From Anaerolineales bacterium (lineage in GTDB: Bacteria; Chloroflexota; Anaerolineae; Anaerolineales; Villigracilaceae): a stretch of DNA of 18,517 bases. The notes below the pieces were generated by a model. The model saw only the letters and a list, made by a program, of their open reading frames with translations. It searched no databases and was not told the origin of the DNA. Each line of letters begins with the position of its first letter. The first letter of the stretch is position 1. The stretch is from positions 1 through 18,517 of the forward strand of contig JAEURE010000017.1 of the NCBI GenBank assembly GCA_016789485.1. The letters are read 5' to 3'. A program made the translations under genes and the position numbers. Shown here piece after piece: positions 1 through 8,030 of the stretch.

Positions 1-375
1 GAGGGGCCGGACGAATTGAGTTATTTATTACGTTATAGCGACGTGATGGTTAATTACTTCTCTACCATTAGTTTGGAGGCGGCGATCTGTGACCTTCCGG
101 TAATTCATGCTGGTTACGATTCTTATACATTTGGCCAGCGTTTTAGTGTGACCACGGGCTTCTTGCAAAGGCAGACACATAACCGCAGGACATTGCGTCT
201 CTCCGCCTCCAAAGTAGCCGGAAGTGAATCTGAATTGATCAAATAGGTTGAGGGCTATCTGAATGACCGTGCGTTGGATCGTGATGCCCGTCGTGAATAC
301 GCTGTCTCAGAATGTGGTCAACTGGATGGACGGGCGGGAACGCGTTTGGTCGACATGCTCACAAGCAGGCTATAG
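1..375 (+). pseudogene. 3' end of a GT-B-like polysaccharide glycosyltransferase, interrupted by an in-frame TAG
   Basis: The gene enters from the left edge in frame 1. It shows a GT-B C-terminal-domain style segment (STISLEAAICDLPVIHAG, near residues 22-39 of the visible part), like the nucleotide-binding region of CDP-glycerol/capsule-type glycosyltransferases. A TAG at 244-246 follows the residues ESELIK. The same frame then continues for 42 protein-like codons (for example VEGYLNDRALDRDARREYA and CGQLDGRAG) to a second TAG at 373-375. The downstream part reads as the natural C-terminus of this type of protein, so the first TAG looks like a single-base nonsense change (a TAT or TAC tyrosine codon would fit) or a sequencing error. 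If it is real, the protein loses its last 43 residues including the TAG position. The exact donor and acceptor cannot be told from this fragment. The next gene starts 21 bp later in the same direction. Confidence 0.7.
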
Positions 376-396
376 GTTGTTTTGTATGGAACATTT

Positions 397-1098
397 ATGA
401 GTATCACGGCCAAAAAATATATTCCTGAAAAGTCAGGTTTTTGGAAGCAAGACTATGTCACCTATCGACGTTTGTGGCTTGATTCCTGCCTGAATGCCTT
501 TTCAAATGAGATGCGCGGCACAGTGTTAGATCTTGGCGGCAAACGTGAGAACAAACGTGGAGCATTCCAGCCGCCGGAAAAACTTGCCCGGTCCTGGCAA
601 TACATCAATCTCGATTGGGAAACCCACCCCAACATCTTCGCAGATGTCACCCGTACCCCCTTCCAAGCAGAAAGCGTGGACTGTATCCTCTGTACTGAAG
701 TGTTGGAACATCTCCCCGACCCACAGGCATGTGTGGATGAAATTCACCGCCTCCTTCACAACAATGGAGTTGCTCTGGTTTCTGTTCCATTTTTCTACCC
801 TGTGCACGCAGATCCTTACGACTTTCAGCGTTTTACCGAAGATGGACTTCGTCATTTGTTTCGCGAATTTAAATCTATAGAAGTCTATCGTATGGGTGGA
901 TATGCCGGGGTCCTGGGGCTTTTGTGTGAATTAGGTATCCCTGGTGTTCATGGGAATTCAATTGCCCTAAAACTTTTGCGATGGATCATGAAATGGTTTT
1001 CTCGTTGGTTATGCTGGTATGATTTGCTGGTTTTTAGTAAAAAAAATCTGATCTGGGAAAAATATACAACCGGGTATTTTTTGAAAGCTGTGCGATAG
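397..1098 (+). CDS. Class I SAM-dependent methyltransferase
   Basis: Protein of 233 aa with a Rossmann-type methyltransferase core. Motif I is VLDLGGKR (residues 43-50), an acidic residue ending strand 2 lies in INLDWE (D73), motif II/post-I is DCILCTEVLEHLPDP (95-109), and SVPFFYPVHADPYDF (129-143) follows; this pattern is typical of type-11 methyltransferases in polysaccharide loci. I chose ATG 397 (MSITAKK), with a weak GGA six bases upstream, over an in-frame TTG at 382 that adds MYGTF and has no clear ribosome site. The C-terminal stretch (about 190-215) is rich in W, L and R and may be peripheral to the membrane. The likely role is O- or N-methylation of a sugar, possibly a chain cap, but the substrate is unknown. 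An A8 run lies at 1039-1046. It follows the broken glycosyltransferase by 21 bp and precedes a 95-bp gap. Confidence 0.88.
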   Translation: MSITAKKYIPEKSGFWKQDYVTYRRLWLDSCLNAFSNEMRGTVLDLGGKRENKRGAFQPPEKLARSWQYINLDWETHPNIFADVTRTPFQAESVDCILCTEVLEHLPDPQACVDEIHRLLHNNGVALVSVPFFYPVHADPYDFQRFTEDGLRHLFREFKSIEVYRMGGYAGVLGLLCELGIPGVHGNSIALKLLRWIMKWFSRWLCWYDLLVFSKKNLIWEKYTTGYFLKAVR

Positions 1099-1193
1099 GT
1101 GAAATAAACGGCATTTTACGTAATACTTAATATTAATAGTGGAATTGTAGACAGATAAGATCAATCACAAAAATATTCTATTTGGAGGAAAAA
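1099..1193 (+). promoter_or_regulatory. AT-rich intergenic leader, possible promoter and operator
   Basis: A 95-bp AT-rich gap precedes the carbamoyltransferase. It contains two perfect palindromes, TTACGTAA (1116-1123) and TTAATATTAA (1127-1136), and ends in a strong ribosome site. No well-spaced -35/-10 pair or hairpin terminator is convincing. A promoter is inferred only from position, since nearly all later genes abut or overlap. Confidence 0.25.
1184..1188 (+). promoter_or_regulatory. Strong Shine-Dalgarno site deciding the carbamoyltransferase start
   Basis: GGAGG lies 5 nt before ATG 1194. This favours ATG 1194 over the in-frame TTG at 1182, which overlaps the Shine-Dalgarno site itself. 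Confidence 0.8.
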
Positions 1194-2966
1194 ATGAAAA
1201 GTATTTTAGGTGTTACCTTGGGGCATGATACGAGTTTTTCATATATTATTGATGGAAAAGTAGTTGCTGTTATGGAAGCTGAACGCTACTTTCGTCAAAA
1301 ACGATATAAACTGCACTGCCTGACGCTCGAACCGGGCAAGCATGTCAGTGGATATCAGTTTGTTTCCCTGGATGATATGGAATTATTTTTGGGAATGGTG
1401 GCGAAGGAATGGGGCACAAAATATGACGGCCTTGCTGTTCAAAATGCGGGCAGGGTGGAGGAATTCAATAATTTTCAGGGTATTCTAAACAGGATGGGTT
1501 TCCAATTTGAAGCGGCATATCAAGTTGATCACCACTTAAGCCATGCAGCGCTGGCATACTATACATCGCCATTTGACGATGCGCTTATCCTGAGTTATGA
1601 CGGTGAAGGGAACGATGGCCAAACCATCTTCTTCAAAGGAAAAGGCAAGAGCCTCACTTACCTGGAAAACAATCCACTACGATTTGGTCAAAGCTATAAT
1701 AATTTGGGCTATATCATTGGAATTCGGCCGGAAATATGCGGAACTTCAGCTGGAAAGACAATGGGTCTGACCGCGTATGGCGAACTTGTGGATGAGTGGA
1801 TGCCTTATGCGCGAGATTATGTAAAGAAATATGTAAAGGCTCCTCCAAAAACAGTCGACGGCTTGAAAAGCTATGGGAAGGCTCATCGCGTTAACGATGT
1901 TTCCTTGAGGGATATTCCAGATCTAAAGAAATATCTAGTTCCTGTGGAAGAAAAAGAGGGTGGCGTAAAGGGACTCGTTCAATACCTGACTGGCAAGAAA
2001 CAAACTGTGCTTCGGCTGGGCGGCCCTGAAGATAAAACTGCTCAAAGTCTTGCCAATACTGTTCAAGCTGCCTGGACAGAAGAGGTGATAAACCTGATCA
2101 AGCCATACATGAGCGATTATAAGAATTTATGTATCGTGGGCGGTTGTGCTTTGAACGGCATTACCAATTATGAAATTCAGCAATTGGATGCATTTGATGG
2201 AACATATTTTGTGCCCAATCCATCCGATTGTGGATTATCGGCAGGCGCGGCTTTGTATGTTTATTGGAATTATGGTGACAATGGTGTTTTCTCCGGCTAT
2301 GGAGAATATTTTTCACCCTACCTCGGTTCAGAGGTGTTTGACAAAAATGATTTGTCGTCTCTTCGGAATAAATACCCAAATTTGGATCTGGATCCTGCGC
2401 AATCTGCATCCTTGCTAGCGGGCCTGATTTACTCGGATTATATGGTGGGGGTAATTCGAGGCAGGTATGAGGTTGGGCCGCGTGCTCTTGGGAATCGGTC
2501 AATCTTGTGCAACCCGCTTAATAAAGATATGAAGGATATTGTCAATAAAAAAGTGAAACACCGTGAATGGTATCGGCCGTTTGCGCCTATTGCTACGGCG
2601 GAGAGCGCTTCCAGGTATTTTACGAATGTGGATGATATCCCATACATGTCTGTGATTTGTTATACAAGGCCAGAATACCGAGAGGTGTTGCCTTCCATTA
2701 CTCATGTGGATGGTAGTTCGCGCCTGCAAACACTGAAGAAGGACCATAATCCCTTTATGCATGAAACTTTGATGGAATTTGAGAAACTTTCTGGAATGCC
2801 TATTATGTTGAATACATCCTTCAACCCTGGTGGAGAGCCAATTTTGAATTACTACTCCGTCGGCTTGGAAATGCTGGATACCACAGAGCTTGATTTTGTT
2901 CTGATAGAAGACACTTTATTCTGCAGACCGAGTCGGGAGGACTTAATCGCATCCTTGAAAGTATAA
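1194..2966 (+). CDS. NodU/TobZ-family O-carbamoyltransferase
   Basis: Protein of 590 aa, the usual length for this family, which transfers the carbamoyl group of carbamoyl phosphate, via an adenylated intermediate, to a hydroxyl, typically of a sugar (NodU on Nod factor, TobZ on tobramycin). The N-terminal ASKHA/Kae1-like domain shows GVTLGHDTSF (6-15), the metal-binding motif VDHHLSHAA (111-119; H114 and H117), LSYDGEGNDG (133-142), GTSAGKTMGLTAYG (183-196) and GGCALN (316-321). The C-terminal domain shows RGRYEVGPRALGNRS (422-436) and MLNTSFNPGGEPI (538-550). All key motifs look intact. The substrate is probably a sugar of this polysaccharide, but the sequence alone does not show which. The start is set by GGAGG upstream. 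It stands between two AT-rich gaps and may be its own transcription unit or a decorating cassette. Confidence 0.93.
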   Translation: MKSILGVTLGHDTSFSYIIDGKVVAVMEAERYFRQKRYKLHCLTLEPGKHVSGYQFVSLDDMELFLGMVAKEWGTKYDGLAVQNAGRVEEFNNFQGILNRMGFQFEAAYQVDHHLSHAALAYYTSPFDDALILSYDGEGNDGQTIFFKGKGKSLTYLENNPLRFGQSYNNLGYIIGIRPEICGTSAGKTMGLTAYGELVDEWMPYARDYVKKYVKAPPKTVDGLKSYGKAHRVNDVSLRDIPDLKKYLVPVEEKEGGVKGLVQYLTGKKQTVLRLGGPEDKTAQSLANTVQAAWTEEVINLIKPYMSDYKNLCIVGGCALNGITNYEIQQLDAFDGTYFVPNPSDCGLSAGAALYVYWNYGDNGVFSGYGEYFSPYLGSEVFDKNDLSSLRNKYPNLDLDPAQSASLLAGLIYSDYMVGVIRGRYEVGPRALGNRSILCNPLNKDMKDIVNKKVKHREWYRPFAPIATAESASRYFTNVDDIPYMSVICYTRPEYREVLPSITHVDGSSRLQTLKKDHNPFMHETLMEFEKLSGMPIMLNTSFNPGGEPILNYYSVGLEMLDTTELDFVLIEDTLFCRPSREDLIASLKV

Positions 2967-3059
2967 AAATGTAACCTTTTATATACGGCGCGTGATTTGT
3001 GTCCCGTTCCTTATTAACTTATTTGCGATTTTTTTGATGATGGAAGGTTAGGTTAGATC
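2967..3059 (+). promoter_or_regulatory. Intergenic gap before the main operon
   Basis: A 93-bp AT-rich spacer, the last real gap before the packed operon, so it is the natural place for an operon promoter. I see no GC-rich hairpin followed by a T run; the T7 run near 3030-3036 has no stem before it. GGAAGG (3042-3047) and AGGTTAG (3046-3052) are possible ribosome sites for ATG 3060. A promoter is inferred from position only. Confidence 0.2.
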
Positions 3060-3986
3060 ATGGATGGCATTAGGTCGAATCGCGATGGCAACCGTCGTCT
3101 TGAAAACGGGCGAATGGTTTATTATAAACAAACCGCCAATCAAGACTTTTGGGAAAGTATCTGGTCCAAAGGAATAACCCCGAATTATTACAAGCCCTTT
3201 CAAGCTGGAAATTTGTTTGATTTCGAAAAAATATTTAAGCGGCATTTGCCAAAAGCCGGGATGATTCTCGAGGCCGGATGCGGAACCGCTCAACTGGTTG
3301 TTGCATTGAATTCCAATAACTACAACTGTATGGGTTTTGACTATGCAATAAACGCTATGCGTAAAGCCCGTCAAATGGTTCGGTCGTTGCGGCTTGTCGC
3401 TGGGGATCTAACCACGATCGGCATTTCAAATGACGCTTTCGATGCGATCATCTCGATTGGTGTCGTCGAGCACCGTCATGCCGGCCCGGAAGTTTTTCTG
3501 TACGAAATGAGCCGTGTTTTGAAGCCCGGTGGATTGCTGATGATATCTGTACCATACTTTAATCCTTTGCGCGCGTGGCGTGCTAGGCACGACGCCTATC
3601 AGGATGATGTGAGCGGATTGGATTTTTACCAATACGCATTTTCTCGTGAGGAGTTTTGCAGCATACTCGAATCCACGGGTTATGAGATCGAAACCACATA
3701 CTCTTATGCTCATCAAAATACTCTAACGCAGGAATTACACTGGCTCGGTAAAATACCTGGTTTCATAAAGAAGCTACTATTGCGAGTAAGCAAACATATG
3801 CCCTACGTCAATTCGGAACTTGGACATATGCTGATGGTTGTAGCACGAAACCAGCTAGCTTTGTTGATTGAACAAGAAAAGGAAATATTCGAATATTATG
3901 AAAATTGGTCTTCGTCAAACCGTTTTGGATCTATTTGCCATCGTGGTAGGGCGATTCACATCTGCAGATCTTTCTATCTTCCATGA
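3060..3986 (+). CDS. Class I SAM-dependent methyltransferase with a probably spurious C-terminal tail
   Basis: The predicted 308 aa hold a type-11/12 methyltransferase core: motif I ILEAGCGTAQ (69-78), acidic D94 in MGFDYA, AGDLTT (115-120), motif II DAIISIGVVEHRH (128-140) and VLKPGGLLMISVPY (153-166). It is distinct from the methyltransferase at 397. The conserved fold appears to finish near HMLMVVAR (256-263). The remaining 45 residues are low in family character, and their last 29 codons are read out of frame from the start of the next gene (overlap 3898-3986). One extra A in the GAAACC stretch near 3847-3849 would give ARKPASFVD and a TGA at 3869-3871, leaving a normal 26-bp gap. A frameshift or base-call error is therefore likely. 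An alternative start is ATG 3114 (MVYYK). Substrate unknown. Confidence 0.82.
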   Translation: MDGIRSNRDGNRRLENGRMVYYKQTANQDFWESIWSKGITPNYYKPFQAGNLFDFEKIFKRHLPKAGMILEAGCGTAQLVVALNSNNYNCMGFDYAINAMRKARQMVRSLRLVAGDLTTIGISNDAFDAIISIGVVEHRHAGPEVFLYEMSRVLKPGGLLMISVPYFNPLRAWRARHDAYQDDVSGLDFYQYAFSREEFCSILESTGYEIETTYSYAHQNTLTQELHWLGKIPGFIKKLLLRVSKHMPYVNSELGHMLMVVARNQLALLIEQEKEIFEYYENWSSSNRFGSICHRGRAIHICRSFYLP

Positions 3987-4866
3987 ATTCGAGCCACCAC
4001 CTGCGGGTGGTGGGCATCAATTCCTACGGGCGTTCATAAGGCAAGCGCAGGCATGTGGCCTGCGAATCGAGAACAATACGATCTCGCGTACTACACGCGC
4101 CTGCCTTTTAAATTCGTTCAATTTTAGAAAAAGAAGGCTTTCTAGAATGAAGCGTGATTCGATTTTGTATGTTCATCGCGTGGATGGGCCGGTAGATGTG
4201 TACCGTGGCTGGGATGGCGGTGTGGATCGGCAGATTTATGAAGTAAACCAAAAAAATGCGGATAAGACGATTTTTCAATCGAACTATAGTTTGGAGAAAC
4301 ACCTTGAACTTGGAATGGAATTTCGGAACCCGGGTGTTATTATGAATGCGGCAGACCCGGAAATTTTCAATCCGATAGGGAAAGTATCCTTTTCTCGCGA
4401 TCGCAAGACTCGTTTGATCGCAGCTAGTTGGTCGAGCAATGTCAATAAGGGTGCATCGGTTTATCACTGGCTGGATGAGAATTTGGACTGGAATCGTTTC
4501 GAGTTCACATTTGTGGGGCAAAGCCCGATTCAATTCAAGAATATTCGGATGATCCCGCCGCTTGATTCGTACAAATTAGCTGAATTGATGAGAAAACAAG
4601 ATATCTATATTACCGCTAGTAAAAACGATCCCTGTTCTAATTCGCTGATTGAAGCGCTGTCCTGCGGGCTTCCAGCGATCTACTTGCAGAGTGGCGGCCA
4701 CCCGGAGATTGTGAAGCAGGCTGGGGCAGGTTTTGAGGCGGCGGAGCAAATTCCCGAATTGTTGAATCAACTTGTTGATGGGTATGAATCATTCCAGTCG
4801 CGCATTTCCCTCCCTTCCATTGAAGAAGTGAGTGAGCGCTATTTAAAAACGTTGGAGTTGTTATGA
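3898..4866 (+). CDS. GT-B glycosyltransferase, GT4-like with DPC variant motif
   Basis: Protein of 322 aa. The N-terminal domain shows FHEFEPPPAGGGHQF (28-42), a short variant of the glycine-rich GT-B loop, then YVHRVDGP (91-98) and TIFQSNYS (124-131). The C-terminal domain shows an AASWSSNVNKG turn (175-185) and NDPCSNSLIEALSCGLPA (243-260) followed by GGHPEIV (266-272). In the usual E(x7)E motif the first Glu is replaced by D244; E252 is kept. I chose ATG 3898 over TTG 3868: the family-like sequence begins here and AAAAGGAAA lies about 13 nt upstream. The gene overlaps the aberrant 3' end of the preceding methyltransferase and ends in an ATGA overlap with the next glycosyltransferase, so translation is probably coupled. 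It resembles the glycosyltransferase at 5971. Donor and acceptor unknown. Confidence 0.87.
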   Translation: MKIGLRQTVLDLFAIVVGRFTSADLSIFHEFEPPPAGGGHQFLRAFIRQAQACGLRIENNTISRTTRACLLNSFNFRKRRLSRMKRDSILYVHRVDGPVDVYRGWDGGVDRQIYEVNQKNADKTIFQSNYSLEKHLELGMEFRNPGVIMNAADPEIFNPIGKVSFSRDRKTRLIAASWSSNVNKGASVYHWLDENLDWNRFEFTFVGQSPIQFKNIRMIPPLDSYKLAELMRKQDIYITASKNDPCSNSLIEALSCGLPAIYLQSGGHPEIVKQAGAGFEAAEQIPELLNQLVDGYESFQSRISLPSIEEVSERYLKTLELL

Positions 4867-5966
4867 AGGTGATGAAAGAGTTGACGCAAGGGATCGCGAA
4901 GGGACTTTTGCGCGCGGCTTCGTGGAATTGGAAGCCCTACTCGCGTTTGATTTTGTACGGGGAGAAAGCGGAGTGGGTGTTGGATTGGGAGATGCGCGCG
5001 CTTGCAAATACCTGCGACCGCTTAGGGATACGGATGGCAGACCCGATTTGGAAGAACGCCTCGCAACCGCAGTCTATTTTTTTTTCAAGCCATTTTTTTC
5101 TGTTGAACGTCGATTGGCGGAGACTTTTACCTTCACACATCGGCTTTGCCTATTTCCATGGATTGCCACATACGGGAGATCCGCTTTTTGATAATTTTTA
5201 CAAATTCTTATGCAAGAATCATGAACATTTTACGCGCATTCAGGTCTCTCATTCCCAGATGCGGGATGTGACGCTGGGCACGGGTATCGACCCTTCCAAA
5301 GTGTTTCTCATTCCGATTGGGATCAATGTGGATTTCTTTCCATTTCGGAGTCCAGAGCAGAAACGAACGGCGCGTGCGGAATTGGGCATTCCACAAATCT
5401 CTTTCGTGGTTGGATCATTTCAAAAAGATGGCGTGGGTTGGGGGGAAGGACTGGATCCAAAGTTGATCAAGGGACCAGATGTATTTTTATCTGCGGTCGA
5501 AAAATTGAAAAAGGATGTTGGCGATTTGTTCGTTTTGCTTTCGGGTCCTTCGCGGGGATATGTGAAACGCGGTCTTGAAAAGATAGGGATTCCGTATAAA
5601 CACTTGTATATCAAATCATATCCCGATGTGGCAAAGTTGTTCCAGGCATTGGATGTATATTTGGTGGCTTCCCGTCAGGAGGGCGGGCCAAAGGCGATTT
5701 TGGAAAGTATGGCAAGCGGGGTACCGATTGTCTCTACCCGCGTGGGGCAGGCGATGGATTTGGTAAAGCACGGCGAGAATGGCTGGATGGTCGATGTGGA
5801 GGATTCGGATTCGCTTGCCCGTTGTATTTTTGAGGTGCGTAGCATGGACCAGGAAGACCTGATGTTGATTCTCAAAAATGGGCGCGCAACAGCGGAGGCA
5901 AATACCTATGAAAGCCAGCTTCCATTATGGGCTGACTTCATGAAAGGGTTTGTGGAGGCCTGTTAA
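4863..5966 (+). CDS. GT4-family glycosyltransferase
   Basis: Protein of 367 aa with a GT-B fold. It has an acceptor-domain YFHGLPHTG (97-105), VSHSQMRD (128-135), the inter-domain IPIGINVDFFPF (150-161), and the donor domain with FVVGSFQKDG (181-190), LIKGPDVF (201-208) and the classical E(x7)E motif EGGPKAILE (273-281) followed by MASGVPIVSTRVGQ (283-296). This is the Glycos_transf_1 signature of retaining GT4 enzymes. It starts within the ATGA that ends the previous gene and stops 4 bp before the next. Long homopolymers sit inside the gene: T9 at 5077-5085, T7 at 5093-5099 and G6 at 5440-5445. Sugar specificity cannot be read from the sequence. Confidence 0.92.
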   Translation: MKVMKELTQGIAKGLLRAASWNWKPYSRLILYGEKAEWVLDWEMRALANTCDRLGIRMADPIWKNASQPQSIFFSSHFFLLNVDWRRLLPSHIGFAYFHGLPHTGDPLFDNFYKFLCKNHEHFTRIQVSHSQMRDVTLGTGIDPSKVFLIPIGINVDFFPFRSPEQKRTARAELGIPQISFVVGSFQKDGVGWGEGLDPKLIKGPDVFLSAVEKLKKDVGDLFVLLSGPSRGYVKRGLEKIGIPYKHLYIKSYPDVAKLFQALDVYLVASRQEGGPKAILESMASGVPIVSTRVGQAMDLVKHGENGWMVDVEDSDSLARCIFEVRSMDQEDLMLILKNGRATAEANTYESQLPLWADFMKGFVEAC

Positions 5967-5970
5967 CAAG

Positions 5971-7116
5971 ATGCTTCGGAAGTTTATCGATTTTTTCAAA
6001 TATCGTTTTCCAGGATTCTTCCGGGCGGTCATCCGCTTGCGTGATTTCTTTCTTATTCGTATTCCGGGCCGTCTGAATATTTTTCGGATCAGAAAAATCG
6101 ATTCGGGGATTTCCGTTTTTTACCTGACTACGAACTTCCCAAATCGCCCGGCTCAACGCGGAGAGCATGCGCACGGCGGCTCGGTCAAATTGACTTATCT
6201 TGCGGAGGTGTTTCCACATGCATTTCCCACGGCAAACCTGGCATATATCGTTACCAGCGTCGGGCATCCCATGCAGGATGAAATCCTTGCGCATACAAAG
6301 CGGATTGGGTTGAAGTTCGTCATTAACCATGATGGGGTTGCCTTTCCGGCTTGGGCTGGTAATCAATATATCGAGTTCAATCGCATCTCAAAAAATATTT
6401 TGGACCAGGCTGATTTTATTGTCTACCAGAGCCGCTTTTCCAAATTAAGTGCGGATATGTACCTTTCTCCGCCCAATGTGCCGCAGGAGATCATTTACAA
6501 CCCAGTAGATCTTCGACATTTTTCGCCGCAGGTGATTACTAAACCAAAAGAGTTGACCCTTTTACTTGGCGGAAATCAATATGAAAAATACCGCCTCCAG
6601 CTTGCATTGAAGACGCTTCAATCTCTGCTCGTACATGTTCCAAATGCCCGGCTGATCGTCACGGGGACATTGTGGTTGCCATATCGCGAAGCAGAAGAGT
6701 GGACCGCTCGCACTCTGAAAGAAATGAATTTGACTGATCACGTGACGTTTGTTGGAACCTACACTCAGGCAGAAGCGCCGCTTCTTTTTTCGCGGGCACA
6801 CTTGCTCATCCATACCAAATATGCAGATCCCTGCCCGGGTCTGGTTGCGGAAGTACTCGGTTGTGGGTTACCTGTTGTTTACGTGGAGAATGGCGGTGTG
6901 CCGGAACTGGTCGAAGAGGCGGGGGTTGGCGTTTCTGTGGAGCATAGTTGGGAGACCATCAACCTGCCCGACCCTGAAAAGATGGCCGAAGCTGTTATAC
7001 GGGTATATGAAAACCTCAGTGATTATTCACAAGTTGCGCGCCTTCAGGCACAGAAATTTTCACTAGAAGCCTTTGTAGCGAAACACAGGCAAATTTTCAA
7101 CAAGGTCTTGGATTGA
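5971..7116 (+). CDS. GT-B glycosyltransferase, GT4-like with DPC variant motif
   Basis: Protein of 381 aa. The first 40 residues are strongly basic and aromatic (FFKYRFPGFFRAV at 8-20, then more R/F), suggesting a peripheral membrane-anchoring helix. A GT-B core follows: RGEHAHGGSVK (63-73) as glycine loop, FVINHDGVAFP (116-126), FIVYQSRFS (149-157), IIYNPVDLRHF (174-184), LLLGGNQYEKYR (197-208), and YADPCPGLVAEVLGCGLP (284-301) followed by NGGVPELV (307-314). The usual first Glu of E(x7)E is D286; E294 is kept, as in the protein at 3898. I chose ATG 5971, four bases after the previous stop with GGAGG at 5954-5958, over TTG 5950 inside the preceding gene. It is followed after one base by a GT2 gene. 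Confidence 0.9.
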   Translation: MLRKFIDFFKYRFPGFFRAVIRLRDFFLIRIPGRLNIFRIRKIDSGISVFYLTTNFPNRPAQRGEHAHGGSVKLTYLAEVFPHAFPTANLAYIVTSVGHPMQDEILAHTKRIGLKFVINHDGVAFPAWAGNQYIEFNRISKNILDQADFIVYQSRFSKLSADMYLSPPNVPQEIIYNPVDLRHFSPQVITKPKELTLLLGGNQYEKYRLQLALKTLQSLLVHVPNARLIVTGTLWLPYREAEEWTARTLKEMNLTDHVTFVGTYTQAEAPLLFSRAHLLIHTKYADPCPGLVAEVLGCGLPVVYVENGGVPELVEEAGVGVSVEHSWETINLPDPEKMAEAVIRVYENLSDYSQVARLQAQKFSLEAFVAKHRQIFNKVLD

Positions 7117-7117
7117 A

Positions 7118-8026
7118 ATGACGACATTAAAAATCAGTGTCATCATTTGCACTCGCAACCGCTTTGACGATTTTCGAATGACAGTATCTTCATTGATGCT
7201 TCAATCCCGCCTGCCGGACGAATTGGTGGTCGTTGATTCATCCGATGTAAATGAACTTGAACCATACTTGAAATTCGCGGGCTTGCCAGTTTCAGTGAAA
7301 TATGTACGTTCCAAACCCGGCTTGACCCTCCAGCGAAATGTGGGCATTCGCAACAGTAGAGGTGACCTTGTTTTTTTCTTCGATGATGATTGTGAACTGG
7401 ACGTGAATTATCTTGCGAAGGTGGAGGCTGTCTTTGAGCGGGATGTGCAGGGTAGGATTGGCGCAGTGGGCGGGAGGCTCCAAAATCTGTTTGGTAATCA
7501 GCCAATCACTTTAAAATTCCGGGTGGAACGCATGGTCTTTGGTTTGATACGTTCCCTTTTTGGTTTGGATGATTATGGAAGTGGGCGGTTCCGTTTATCC
7601 GGAATGGCAACCTTTCCACACGATTCCATGAAGGCAAGGTATATTGACTGCTTGAGCGGTGGGTTGATGGCGTTTCGAAGGGAGGTATTTCAAAAAGTTG
7701 AATTCGATGAGAATCTGCCGGGCTACGGGCTGATGGAGGATTGGTCCATTTCAAAGAGTACGTTGGATGCGGGATATAAAATCTATTATGAACCATCTGC
7801 TTCGCTGGTGCACAAGGAAAGCCTTCAAAACCGGCTGAATTATTTTCGCTGGGCGGAGATGATGATTACTAATTACGATTATCTTTTCCAAAAAAATTGG
7901 CGCCGCGATTGGTTCCGCCGCCCGTTTTATTATTGGGCTTTGCTGGGGTTGATTGTGATCAATCTGCACAACCAGGATGCCCTCCTCGGCACGTTAAGTG
8001 GAATCAAACAGTTGAAGAAGGTATGA
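7118..8026 (+). CDS. GT2-family glycosyltransferase
   Basis: Protein of 302 aa with a GT-A fold. The N-terminus KISVIICTRNR (5-15) is the nucleotide-binding start of GT2 enzymes, GLTLQRNVGIRNS (68-80) follows, and the metal/donor motif is FFFDDDCE (86-93; D89-D91). GGLMAFRREVF (181-191) and the catalytic-base motif LMEDWS (205-210; E207, D208) complete the inverting GT2 pattern. The C-terminus carries one hydrophobic segment (YYWALLGLIVINL, 271-283) after a basic RRDWFRRP, suggesting membrane contact. The family also includes rhamnosyl- and other 6-deoxyhexosyltransferases, which would fit the nearby 6-deoxy sugar genes, but this is inference. One base separates it from the gene before and four from the gene after. 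Confidence 0.92.
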   Translation: MTTLKISVIICTRNRFDDFRMTVSSLMLQSRLPDELVVVDSSDVNELEPYLKFAGLPVSVKYVRSKPGLTLQRNVGIRNSRGDLVFFFDDDCELDVNYLAKVEAVFERDVQGRIGAVGGRLQNLFGNQPITLKFRVERMVFGLIRSLFGLDDYGSGRFRLSGMATFPHDSMKARYIDCLSGGLMAFRREVFQKVEFDENLPGYGLMEDWSISKSTLDAGYKIYYEPSASLVHKESLQNRLNYFRWAEMMITNYDYLFQKNWRRDWFRRPFYYWALLGLIVINLHNQDALLGTLSGIKQLKKV

Positions 8027-8030
8027 GCAA

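Noticed and set aside
382..396. TTG start extending the first methyltransferase by five residues
   Set aside because: ATG 397 gives a normal N-terminus with a GGA nearby; the TTG has no ribosome site.
3027..3036. T run as a rho-independent terminator after the carbamoyltransferase
   Set aside because: No stem-forming inverted repeat lies immediately upstream.
2972..3050. Inverted repeat TAACCTT / AAGGTTA in the gap before the main operon
   Set aside because: Only 7 bp with about 65 bp between arms; no GC-rich stem or T tail in position, so chance is likely.
3868..3897. TTG start extending the glycosyltransferase at 3898 by ten residues
   Set aside because: The lysine-rich extension has no clear ribosome site, and ATG 3898 begins family-like sequence.
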